Source: Leucosporidium creatinivorum
Taxonomy: Eukaryota; Basidiomycota; Microbotryomycetes; Leucosporidiales; Leucosporidiaceae
Assembly (NCBI GenBank): GCA_001600635.1
Contig: BCKL01000003.1
Span: 819,923 to 883,922 of the forward strand
Reading direction: 5' to 3'
Length of the DNA: 64,000 nt
The notes below the pieces were generated by a model. It saw only the letters and a list, made by a program, of their open reading frames with translations, made no database searches and was not told the DNA's origin. The position numbers and the translations under genes are program-made. The first letter of the stretch is position 1, and every line of letters starts with the position of its first letter. Positions 38,842 through 49,240 of this stretch are shown piece by piece.

Positions 38842-41811
38842 CGTGGTCTGAGAAGGTCCAACAAGCTGATTCAAGAGAGCAGTGGACGGCGAGAGGGAGC
38901 GAGGTGGGGCGGGGCTGAGCGCCAGGAGGAGCGTTCAGAAGGGCTCAAAGTGGTGGATGGAAAGTTGCCAGTGAGACCAATAGATATCTAAAAGCAGCTC
39001 TGTGGCATTCACAGTCATCCTAGTGCCCTTGGAGACGACCCAGCGCGGCCCACATCATCGCCGAACTCTCAGGGAGAGGAACAGGAGCAGGAGTTGTACC
39101 GAGTCGATGTACAACCGTAGGCCTAGCTGACTTCTATATACTTCTATTTGTGGCTCCTGGCGCAATATTTCGAGCAGGAAGGGCGTCTCCGTGAACTGCT
39201 CGGCAGAGACGACCCCTTGCCGCCGCTCTGCTCGCTGTTGAAGCGCTCTCCAGTGTCCGCTCGAGCACGGATCATACTTATATAATTACTTAGTGCCCTC
39301 CACTGACCCACCGTAGCACAGACGCCCCCTTCCCTACCACCCAGCCGCCATCACCGAGATCCGCGAATGGTCCGGCAATACGGCGGGCTCTAGCTCGTTA
39401 CAGAAGGTACTTGAGGCTACTAGGGTGCTCGGCTCTTGTAGTGCAATATTTCGGCATAGTGTTAAAAATCGGAGGGGGGTTCTAGTGCAGTGCAAGGTGT
39501 TGAAATCGGCGTTTAAAGTGCGGATTGTCAAAAATCGAGCTACAGACTCTCCAGCAGGTGCCAGAAACCCCAAATTCACTGCTGTACATCCGAAAGATGT
39601 AGTGGTTTAGTGGTAAAATTGGGCATTGCCATCTGATGACATCTTGCCTAGCCCCGGGTTCAATTCCCGGCTACATCATTAATTTTGCTTCTCTGATGTA
39701 TCCGCAGTAATCGGACTTCATTTTTTTGCGCAGAAATCATGAACAACATCCCAATCTACCGCCCAGACTGACGGACACCCCTGCTGGTGACCTCAGTCTC
39801 GAGATATTGCCGTCGGAAGGGTTCCAGCTCGGCGATGGTTCTCTCGCTCACTGCACCAGGTGCACACCTCTGTTTGCTCCAGACAGCCACGGCATGACAT
39901 CCAGTATACTAGAAGTACACTTATGCCGACTTGTAGCTTACCTGCAGCAGAGGACTCGCATCTACATCGACCTCTCGGATCTCGGCGAGGAGCACAGGAC
40001 CGGCAAGCTAGGCTGGCCGGCGCTGGTGAGGCACAGTGATGCCAAGTGAACACCAGATTGACCCGTGTAGACCACACTGATGCCTCGGCCACCCTTGGAC
40101 CCGTCTCTGGCTCTGCAACTGCGCTCAGCGAGCCAGTCGGGCGAGCGCCAAAGAGAAGCCCTTTCTCCTCCGCCAGCTGCGACCTCCTGCTCCTGCTCAG
40201 AGTGAGAGGCTGCAGATATCTCCAACCTGATTACTGCAACGCTGTCAGCCTCTCTACAGCGCCCTCCCTCTAACGCAACTACCCACTCCCCACTCCACTC
40301 GGCACTCTGACCACTCCTCTCGACGAAAGTGCCCACTCTTCACATCCCAGGAAACACTTTGAAGGCAGCTCATGCTTCACTCTCGGTAGTGCAGCTCTCC
40401 GCATCAAGTGCAAGCAAGTCGAACAGACGAGATCTCGACGTCGACAGGCCATGCGAGCTCTCACTCTCGGAGCGGGAAGCCATCGCCGAGGTCGGCAGGG
40501 GCGAGCAGGAGACAGTTGGACCGGCGAGAGGTGAGCTCGGAATGTGAGGCCTGTAGCTGTATCATTCTCTCCTCTACTACATGCACCAGCAGGATTCGCA
40601 CACCCTCTGAGAGGCGGCGGAACACTCTTCCGCCGGCGGATGGAATTGATTCCGCCTCGTCAGGAAACGTTTGAGGTGGCTCAGAGCTGACCTTGCAGAG
40701 GTGTGGAAGGTGGTATGCGTATTTGAACTTGCTGGTTGTACCACAGACGGCCAAGACCTAGCCACTGAGGGGCAGCAGCCTCGGTCGACCCTACTCGGCG
40801 CCGACGCGCAAGCCTTGATCTTAGCAAGCAGAGACCGAGATAGCCTGCACTTCTGGCATTCGTATTTCAAGAGTACTATGAGTCTCCCTGCCGAGCTACA
40901 GCCTCTGCAGTCACCATCTCGGCACCCTCAAAGAGTTTCCTGAGTCGTGTACTTTCCCGGTTTTTTTTTCCGGTTAATCGCATCGCTGCCGCCTCGTATC
41001 TCTGCTCAGGCAAGGCTCGCAGCGCCTGTTGGGCGTAGCAGGCTGTAACAACACTGTACTCAATCTCCGAGCGCTCTGCGAGCCTGGATGTCCCACCTTT
41101 GGCCGTCTGCTCCATCGCCGAAGGTCGCTCGCCTCCCTTCTGACCGCTCTTGTGGGCTCTCGGCACCTCTATAGCTCTCAGAGCCCTCTGCACTCAGCTT
41201 CGTGAGTCACCTCCCGCCTCTCCCTTTCAACCAATCCCATGCTCTCCAGGCTCGACGAGCGGCAGGTCACCGCCCGAGGAGCGGCGGTACCGCCCGCAGG
41301 TCAGGAAACAAATCGGAGATGCCAAAAAAGGTGAGCTACAGAAGAGCAGACCTGAATGAGCATGTGCTTGAGGTGTTGTAGCGCCGTTGTCGAGTTACAA
41401 CGAGCCTGGAGCGCCATGCACGCCATAAGGTCGAGCTTGTCGCCGTCGGCCGAGCCACCCTCTCGGCAATGTCAAAAGGGAAGCAGTGCAGCAAGGGGTA
41501 CATCGGCGGCGCGATGACAGGTCATAGTCCTCAGCGAGTAGCGTTCTTGAAAGGCAAGGGCGGGGAGCTGGTCTGGAACCGAAGAGAGGCGATTAAACGC
41601 TTCGCCGAGCCCTCTCCCTATAGCGATTGTGAGGTTTGGAGAGACGACGAGAGCCACCTCGCATTCACAGTAGACCAGCGTGGCGCTTCCCTGAACCCAT
41701 TACAAAGAGCTAAAAGCCTGGTCACGTCCTTTATCTCCGAGTCGGTCTCGACATCTTGAAGCGTGCTGGTTTCCCAATGAAGTCGCCTTTGCCGCCTGCA
41801 CGGAGATCGGC
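38842..41811. other. Gene-poor region containing one tRNA gene
   Basis: Nearly 3 kb with no supportable protein gene on either strand. Open frames are short and lack the local codon bias, and no exon chain could be built. Around 39100-39600 the sequence is less GC-rich than elsewhere and contains two copies of GCAATATTTCG (39162-39172 and 39444-39454). A tRNA-Gly gene lies at 39596-39678. From 40100 to 41700 the sequence regains normal composition but still shows no gene; degraded coding remnants are possible but cannot be named. Confidence 0.5.
39596..39678 (+). tRNA. tRNA-Gly (anticodon GCC) with a 12-nt intron
   Basis: The acceptor stem GATGTAG pairs perfectly with CTACATC, followed by discriminator A. 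The D arm contains AGTGGTA (A box), and the T arm CCGGG-TTCAATT-CCCGG is perfect (B box GGTTCAATTCC). The anticodon stem GGGCA/TGCCT closes a loop TTGCCAT with anticodon GCC. Between position 37/38 and the 3' half of the stem lies a 12-nt insert, CTGATGACATCT or the same shifted by one, at the canonical tRNA intron site. No other RNA gene was recognised nearby. Confidence 0.9.
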
Positions 41812-42768
41812 TCAGCTCAATATGGGCGAAGGATGAAGATTCTGAAACCCGGTCATGATCCTACGTCCCTCCTCCTCGGAAACATCGAGTAGCGTCACCG
41901 AGAGTTGAAGACGAGGCGGGCAAACGTCGAGCAGAAGCCATTCCACGCAGTCGAGGGTGGTTTGAGGAAATGACGAGAAGGTGAGAGAGTTTAATCGATG
42001 AGGGGTGTACTCGAGGAGGGTGGTAGGGCTCTTGCGACTGTGCTTGGCGGTGTTGTGCTCGGCGCTCGGCGAGCAACTCGGCAGCTCTTGCGTCCAAACA
42101 GCGCGGTAGCGGTCTCCAAGGGGGACGGAAGCGCGGGTGAGGGTAGAGGGAGCGCCGTTTGAGTGTGAGCGATCCTGCAGCTCGAGGGATTGGAGCGTCG
42201 AGAAGTGCGAGATGTCGGGGGGAGGGTACCACTCCTCGACGGGAGCGCGGATGACGAGCCTTTTGAGCGTGTCGGGACAGTCGGCGGTGAGCAAGGCGAC
42301 CATATCCCACGGTCGCGCCACAGAGTCGAGCTTCAAGGCCTGAAGGCGGCAGCGGAGGATGAGAGGCTCGCCGGCTGCCGAGAGACGCTCGAGGAAGTCG
42401 GATTCGACGAGCTGGAGGCGCGTCAGGTAGGGGGTTAACGAGAGGACTTGAAGCTTGGTGGTGAACACTTCATTTCCATCGCGAGTTGTATCCATGTCGA
42501 GGGTGCGGACGGCGTTGTCGGAGGGGGTGAGAGCGCCATCTGAGGCGACGCCGGACTCGAATTGGCTTTCCAGGTCGAACGAGACAGCCCATCGAGGTGG
42601 CATGGAGCTCATCAGGGAAGCTTTCGGACCGCGCCTGCTCTCCATTACTCCACGCGCCGCTTCATTCCACACCGTCGAGACGAGCAAGAGACGGCGGAGG
42701 TCTCGGCGATCCTCCACTTGCCCGGCGATGCCGGGGACGAGCTCGGGTGGTAGCGAGGGGACTGCCAT
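41812..42768 (-). CDS. F-box-like protein
   Basis: A single-exon gene of 318 residues, unusual here because the neighbours have many introns. The N-terminus, LPPELVPGIAGQVEDRRDLR then RLLLVSTVWNEAARGVM, matches the F-box pattern LPxEll..I...L.....L.....vs+.W. F-box proteins link substrates to the SCF ubiquitin ligase through Skp1. The rest contains Leu-rich spaced segments (LQVLSLTPYLTRLQLVESDF, LRCRLQALKLDS, FSTLQSLELQD, HRLNSLTFSSFPQTTLDCVE) that suggest irregular leucine-rich repeats. Basidiomycetes carry many such fast-evolving genes, and the substrate cannot be inferred. The start at 42768 has a GCCATGG context. Confidence 0.72.
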   Translation of the reverse strand: MAVPSLPPELVPGIAGQVEDRRDLRRLLLVSTVWNEAARGVMESRRGPKASLMSSMPPRWAVSFDLESQFESGVASDGALTPSDNAVRTLDMDTTRDGNEVFTTKLQVLSLTPYLTRLQLVESDFLERLSAAGEPLILRCRLQALKLDSVARPWDMVALLTADCPDTLKRLVIRAPVEEWYPPPDISHFSTLQSLELQDRSHSNGAPSTLTRASVPLGDRYRAVWTQELPSCSPSAEHNTAKHSRKSPTTLLEYTPHRLNSLTFSSFPQTTLDCVEWLLLDVCPPRLQLSVTLLDVSEEEGRRIMTGFQNLHPSPILS

Positions 42769-43384
42769 GGTGGTGAGCTGAAGGTCTGTAACATGTGGAG
42801 ACCGAGGTCAGCGAGCGCCGCGAGTTGGGGCGAGAGGTCAGCTCGCCTTTCTTGACTGAGGGCGCTCGATCTGTAGCTGGGAGAGCAGGCGAGGGCTTGC
42901 AAGTGTACTATGGGAGCGCAGAGATATGAGCAGGTCAGCCTGCGCTCATCTTACCCCCCTGCTCAGCCGTCGACTCACAGTTTCCGTTGGACGAGTTTCG
43001 ACGAGGGACCAGCAGCAGCTTCCCGAGAGCGATAGAGCAGGCGAGTAAAGCTTCCTAGAGTCCTAGATAGCTTACGTGGTGCTGTAGCGAGTCGAGCGAG
43101 CTGTCGAGCGAGAGACAAGGTGTTGGTCGAAGGCGAACGAAACGTCGCTCGCTCCTCTCCTTTCTGCCGCTCGGGTCGCCTCCTCCGCGGGGCGGAGTCT
43201 CTGAGGCGTCGATGTTCGTCGGAGCAGCGTCGACAACCCATACTCAACTACAACTCTACATCGAACGACCACGCCATCTCGCCGTTCTCCCCCTCGCCGA
43301 AGCGCTCGTTCGCCCGCCTGCAGCTCGTTCCTAGCCTCGAGACGCACACCGGAGCGCGTCTTTGCTTAACAGCGCGATCCAATT
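42769..43384. other. Divergent spacer upstream of the F-box and membrane-protein genes
   Basis: About 0.6 kb holding the F-box promoter and the leader or first exon of the membrane protein at 43385. Several ATGs and possible introns occur on the plus strand (for example around 43120 and 43212), but I could not fix which is used. Confidence 0.4.
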
Positions 43385-45711
43385 AAGCTCCTACAGCACC
43401 ACCACAGGCCAAAGCCGACCAGCAGCCGTGTTCGCCGACGACCAGTTCCTCATCTTGTGCCCCGATGCTGTTTCGCGGGCAGCGTGGTGCTTAGCGCCGC
43501 CAACGGAGGGGATCTGCTGTGGGTGAGCGTTAGGTTGAGTAGCGGGGTGTATACTGTAGGAAGGATACACGAGCAGCTGGGAGCTCAGACAACGGAGGAA
43601 AGGGAAGGCCGAGCTGGGAGAGCAGGCCGAGCTGACGGATACGATGCTCAACTATGCAGGATCTGCCCAGCTGCAGGTATCTCAGGTATACAAGGTGCGT
43701 CATATGGCTCTGCAGAATGTGCCGGAGAGCCTGAGGACGTCAAGCGCTGACCCGAGCCGGTACCTCCGCCGAGCGCAGGTCATATCACCCTCGCGTTCAG
43801 CTCTCTATCATCCAGTGAGCCACAGATCCATGGAGATCATATGTAGAAGCGAATAGAAGGGCTGACCCCTGCTCTGATAAACCCCAGTCGCCGCCATCGC
43901 TCTCTCGCCCGAATCGGCGCCGAACTCGCTCTTCACCAACCTCCTTCAAGTGAGCTGACCGGCTTGCTCAACTTCCTCCCTCAATCCTACCCATCCAATC
44001 CCATCCCGCCGCCCTCCCCAGTCGCCCATATACTCACAGCCTCCCGAATCCTTACCTCGGCGCTAACCCTCCCTCCCTCTCACTCGCAGTGCAACGCCTA
44101 CGCCATCTCCCTCCTCTACTACCTCCTCTCCGATAGTTCAGGACTAGATTGGTTCCATGCGGCGTATGCATTGATGCTCGCGTTGTCGGTGAGTTCGGCG
44201 GAGGGATTCAGAGCCGAGGGGAGTCGACTTCGAGCTGACGACGGCTTTGATGGGCAGTGTTTGATCCCTTTGACAGCTGTGAGTGAAGCGAGGATAGCGT
44301 GTAGAAGCTCGAGAGGACGGCAGCTGATCTACTTGTCTGCAGATCGGTACGCTCTCGAACTCCGCTGGCTCGGCGCTCGGCGTTTGCTCTTCTCCTCGAC
44401 GCTGACACTCCTCGCCCTCTTTCTCTCCCTACCCACCCCGATGAACATCCTCATGTACCTAACCCCTCTCGCACAACAGCCGCCTCCCCACCCTGGGCCG
44501 TCACAGGCGAAGAGTCCCCCGCCGCGCGCGCCCAAAAAGAGGAAGCCACAATCATGGGCGTCCTCTCGGCCATCGAACGAGGGGAGTCCCTCCGTCGAAA
44601 AAAACGGCGCCATCACAAACGACGTTCAGACTCGAGTAGTGACAGCGAGCACGAGGGTCTGCTGAGGAAGAGGAGGGACAGGAAGTTGACGAGGAAGTTT
44701 GTGCTGATGAGGGAGAGGGAGGAGAGGCCTTGTTGTGGCGTTAGTGCGAGTCATATGGTGCTTTGTGAGTGGGTGTCTCGCTCTCACTGAGCCGAGCGAG
44801 AAAAGGGGGAGGAGAGAGAAAGCTGACCTCGGCGGCGCTTCTTTCGGCTGGAACAGACGTCGGCTTCACCTTCTCGGTGCTACTCTGGGCCGCGTGCTTC
44901 TGGTTAGGAGTAGTGGTGAGTCGTGCGACCCTCAGCAGCCTGCACCTCCCCGCGTCGCGAGCAAAGATTGACCCGCTTTTCCTCGACTCGGTTCGAAATC
45001 GCAGGGCGGTCTAACAGGCTCAACACGCGTCTCGCTCTCCCAGCCAAACTGCACGTCTTCGCTCCGAGGAGCAATATTACTACTCTACACGGTGAGCAAC
45101 ACGATGAGGAGGTGGCTCGACTCGAGGTGCGAGCGTAGGGATCGCCGACGCTGACCCTTGGCCGAACCACCAGGACCTCGGACTCTTGCTCCTCGCCGTC
45201 GTCGTCTTTATCGCGAGCGTCATCAATCCGCTGGTGTCGGATGTGGCTGACGCGTAAACTGCAGCTCTCCCTCCTTTCCTCGCCTTCCCTCGAGCTCGGC
45301 GCTGATTCTCTCGCACTCTCGCACACACAGGACGGGCCGCGAGTCGCTCATCTCGTGCAATACGAACCCTCAGCTCGTCTTTGGCCTTTCCTTCATCGTC
45401 TGGGTGCGTCGCTTGTTGCCCTTCTTCCCTCTCCCTCCTTTCGGCGCGGAACTGACCCCCCTCCCTTCGCTCACTCGGAACAGCTCGTCTGGATGGGCGT
45501 CTCGTCCTGGATCTACTACCTCGCCGCGCAATCCAACCTCCTCGCAGCGGGCGAGTTCTCCTGGTCCTGGAGCTCGGTGTTCTCCGCTTTGAGTGAGTTT
45601 ACCCTACTTGCTTTTCGCCGAGCCGAGCCCAGCCCGAGCTGACTCTCGAGCGCGACAGTGGTATTGGTGCCCATCACTTCAATTGTCAAGACGCTGTGGA
45701 GCCAGCGGTAG
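43385..45711 (+). CDS. Unknown polytopic membrane protein (5' end unresolved)
   Basis: About ten exons can be chained in frame; the first codons are not resolved, because the earliest clear exon (STTTGQSRPAAVFADDQFLI) lacks an ATG and must be preceded by another exon. Hydrophobic segments follow: GHITLAFSSLSSIAAIALSP, CNAYAISLLYYLLSD, HAAYALMLALSCLIPLTA, then after a charged loop VGFTFSVLLWAACFWLGVV, DLGLLLLAVVVFIASVINPL, LVFGLSFIVWLVWMGVSSWI and SALMVLVPITSIVKTLW. A very basic, Ser/Asp-containing loop (ESLRRKKRRHHKRRSDSSSD) sits in the middle and is probably cytosolic. The C-terminus is SQR. One intron near 44350-44480 is ambiguous in its donor. I do not recognise the family; about seven helices are seen. 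Transport or trafficking roles would be guesses. Confidence 0.6.
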
Positions 45712-46040
45712 TGCTCATCAAGAGGAGGGAGGGAATGTAATGGGCTAGTGAGACGAAGAAGCTGAGGGAGCGCCGAGAGGTCAGCGAGCGGTTCGAAGGG
45801 AGAGAAGGCTAGACGACCTTACGAGAAGGACAGCTACAGCGGGAGAAGCGTACTGTGCTACCTTCGGTCGGCTCCATCATCTCTACGCGAGCTTGGCGCG
45901 GCTCGAGGCTGGAATCTCGGACACGGAGCTCTGCGCCGAGAGGAAAGAAGCACGAGGTCAGCGAGGGGTACCTCGAGCTGGCAGGGGAAGAGAACACACC
46001 TCAGATCAGAGCTCCAGCGGCCTCACTACCACACTACACC

Positions 46041-46437
46041 TCACTGGTCGTCCTTCTTGACCTTCCTCCTCTTTGGCTCCTTGCCCTCCTCCTCGGTCTT
46101 CCTCTTGCGGTCCTTCTTTCCTTCCTTCACACCAGCATTTCCCTTCTTAACCTCCTTAGCCTCCTCCCTCAACGCCTCCACCAACCTCTGCAACGCGACC
46201 CTTGTAGCTCCACCTCCCGCACCAGCGAGCGCAGGCTGAGCGAGGGGGTGGTCCAAGAATTGTTGGAGGTGGTTGGTGGCGCGGGAGGAGGAGATGGAAG
46301 AGCCTTTGGTGATGCGGAGGTGGAGGGGGGCGGGAAGGACGGCGGCGGAGAGGGCCCTGTTGTAGAGCAGAGCGGAGATGAGAAAGGTGAGGATTTGCGG
46401 GAATCAAGAGAGGAGGGAGAGAGGAGAGAGCTTACAT
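46041..46437 (-). CDS. Small Lys-rich protein, unknown; start codon split by an intron
   Basis: The coding sequence is two exons: only the bases AT at 46437-46436, then a 79-nt intron (GTAAGC...ACAACAG), then G GCC CTC, so the start codon is assembled by splicing. The protein is about 105 residues: MALSAAVLPAPLHLRITKGS, a Ser-rich turn, NHLQQFLDHPLAQPALAGA, a helix ALQRLVEALREEAKEVKK, and a Lys/Arg/Glu tail ending RKVKKDDQ. The tail suggests a nuclear or nucleolar location. No family is recognised. An exon 2 reading without splicing lacks an in-frame ATG before residue 43. It is divergent from squalene synthase, 371 bases between starts. Confidence 0.6.
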
Positions 46438-46808
46438 GGCTAATAGGGAGCAGAAAGCTGAGATTTAGAGCGTTAAGAAAGCTGTACGAGCTGGTATAGA
46501 GAGAGTCGAGCCGAGGGCGACGAGTTGGTAGAAGCGAAGGAGCGCGTCTTGCTCGTCGCGGCCAAGTCCTCCAGCCAGCTCGGACCAACTGGACTCTGCT
46601 TCCTGCCACTCTCACCTCGTTACTTGCTTTCGTATCGACCTACAGCTTCAACCTCGACTCAACCAGCCTACAGCCTTATCTCTCTCACTCTCGCACCGCT
46701 CTCCCGCCCAGCACTCGGGCCCCCATCCTCTCATCAGTCAGTCCCTCTCGTCTCACTTCTCTTTTGCACCTTTGCAGCTCGTACTGACGCTGCTATTTAA
46801 CAGTGGGA

Positions 46809-48946
46809 ATGTCACAATTCCTCCTCGCGGCCATTACTCACCCTAATGAGGCCAAAGCCATGGTAAACTACTCGATCTGGCGCGATCCTCTCAGCCAAAT
46901 CGAATCAAACCCCGAATCTGGATGGTATGTAGTGCTCTTACACCCCCCGAACCACCGCCCTACAGCCCGAGCTGACTCCGCTACACCCACCAGGACCCGC
47001 GCCGACATGAAGAGGTGCTGGGAGCTGCTCGACCAGACCTCGAGGTCTTTCGCCGCCGTCATTAAAGAGTTGGAGGGCGACTTGTCCCGTGTTGTACGTC
47101 TATCTGCCTACAGCCCATCCCAGCCCGAGCTGCGAAGCTGACCTTTGCACCCCGAACGCGTCTCGTCGTCCAGGTCGCCCTCTTCTACCTCGTCCTCCGC
47201 GCTCTCGACACTGTAGAGGATGACATGACCCTCAGCATCGATGTCAAGGCGCCCATTCTCGAGAACTTTTACCTCAAGCTCGAGGAGGATGGATGGAACT
47301 TCACCGAGTGTGCGCTTTGGCCTTTCGCTCCTCCTGCCCTGCCGACGAGCGGTGCTGATCCCTCGATACTACACAACCACAGCCGGACCCGACGAGAAGG
47401 ATCGTCAACTTTTGGTCGACTTCCCCGTCGTCATCAACGAGTTCAAGCGTCTCAGCCCCGAGTAAGTCCCGTCCCGTCGTGCTCGGCGAGAGGTTGAACT
47501 CGAAGCTAATCCTCCCGCACCAGATACCGCGAGGCCATCTCGGACATCACCAAGAAGATGGGAGCTGGCATGTCGCGCTACGCCAAGCTGCACGCCTCCA
47601 ACGGCGGCAAGTTCTCGGTCGACACGCTCGCCTCGTTCGACCTCTACTGCCACTACGTCGCCGGGCTCGTCGGCGAGGGCCTCTCGCGCCTCTTCTCCGC
47701 CTCGGGCAAGGAGTCGGTGCACCTCGGCGAGCAGGTGACCCTGTCCAACTCGATGGGCCTCCTGCTGCAGAAGACCAACATTATGCGCGACTTCCGAGAG
47801 GACACGGATGAGGGCCGAGTCTTTTGGCCGGCCGAGATTTGGAGCAAGTACGCGTCCAAGCCGGAGGAGTTGTACGCCCCTGGGAATGAGGAGAAGGCCA
47901 TGTGGGCCTTGAGCGAGATGACGGTGGATGCGCTCACCCATGCCACCGACGCGCTCGACTACCTCACCCTCCTCACCAACCAATCCGTGTTCAACTTTTG
48001 CGCCATCCCTCAAGTCATGGCCGTCGCGACCCTCAACGAGTGCTTCATGAACCCCAAGGTCATGCACCAGAACGTCAAGATTCGCAAGGGCATGGCCGTC
48101 AACGTGAGTCCTTCTCGGACTTCTCTTGCTCGACCGAGCGCCGAGCTGACCGCCCTCCATCTCGCTCCCACAGCTCATCATGCAAGCCTCCAACCCTCGT
48201 GACGTCGCCTACATCTTCCGCGACACCCTCCGCTCCATCCACGCCCGTGCCCGCGCCAACGACCCTTCCTTCATCAAGCTCGCTGTTCTCGCCGGTCGTG
48301 TACGCCTCTCTCTCCTCTCGCGCCCTTCTCTATCTCCACCCTAACCTCCCTCTCACGCAGGTCGAGCAATGGACCGAATCGCGCTACCCCTCCTTCATTC
48401 AAATTGGCGCCCCGGCGCCCAAGTCGAGGGAGGATTGGAGGGAGGGCATGGATGCCAGGATCAAACAGCTCAAGGGGCCCGATGCCGAGATGACGGAGAG
48501 GAAGAGGAGGGCGGATTTGCTCAATGGCAAGAAGATGACGGGCGAGGATGTGAGTACTGCGCTCTCGGCGAGGGGAGAGGAGGGCTGAGGAAGGGGAGGA
48601 GGGCCGAGCTGACTCAGACTTGCTTTCGCGGTGCGCAGTACAAGTTCATGGCTTTGTTGGTCGGTGAGTGGTTCTCGTATGGACTGCGACGACCGAGCTT
48701 GTGCTGATTCGTGCGCTGCTGCACAGGTGGAGTTCTCGGTTTGATCACCCTTATGATCGCTATCGGTGGACTCGCACTTTGGTTCTTCCTTATCAGGGAA
48801 GGAGCCATGTTTGGAGTGAGTGTTCTGCGTTCGTCTCGAGAGCTCCCGCTGACCCTCCCGCTTGACAGGAATCGCTCGGTGGACAGACCCCAGCGACCGC
48901 TTCGGCGACTCCCTCCCTGTATGGAATGCCTCACGGCGAGCTCTAG
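46809..48946 (+). CDS. ERG9: Squalene synthase (farnesyl-diphosphate farnesyltransferase)
   Basis: Joins two farnesyl diphosphates to squalene with NADPH, the first committed step to ergosterol, on the ER membrane. The start at 46809 (MSQFLLAAITHPNEAKAMV) follows what looks like a leader intron ending TTTAACAG. Catalytic motifs are TSRSFAAVIKELEGDLSR, YLVLRALDTVEDDMT (first DxxED-type Asp cluster), SRYAKLHASNGGKF, YCHYVAGLVGEGLSRLF, and LQKTNIMRDFREDTDEGRVF (second Asp cluster and DYxED-like motif). The C-terminal region is a long basic linker and one TM helix (GVLGLITLMIAIGGLALWFF), followed by a short Gly-rich tail. Length is about 500 residues with about nine introns. All motifs look intact. 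Confidence 0.95.
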
Positions 48947-49240
48947 GAGGCTACTGTATCACTAGTTCTTCCCCATCTACTATTCAACCACCCCCCAAAA
49001 TGCACTCGTCGTTTGATCAGTTTCTCGTCCGCCCAGCCCAGCTGAGAGCCGAAGCGAAGCGGTCGAGCCGCTCCCAGCTTGCGCTCCTCCAAACTCGTCG
49101 ACCCCGCACTATCCAGCACTTCGTCGTCTAACAGCACACCCTTCTCAACGCTACTCGCCTCAGATACACATCTTTCACCTCTTGCACCTCTTTACCGCCC
49201 TTTCCCCGCTCTTCCCTCCGACGACCCGTTCTCCGGCAAG

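Noticed and set aside
39726-41759. Several open frames of 60-125 residues in the gene-poor stretch
   Set aside because: They lack the C-ending codon bias and splice signals of real genes here, and overlap each other on both strands.
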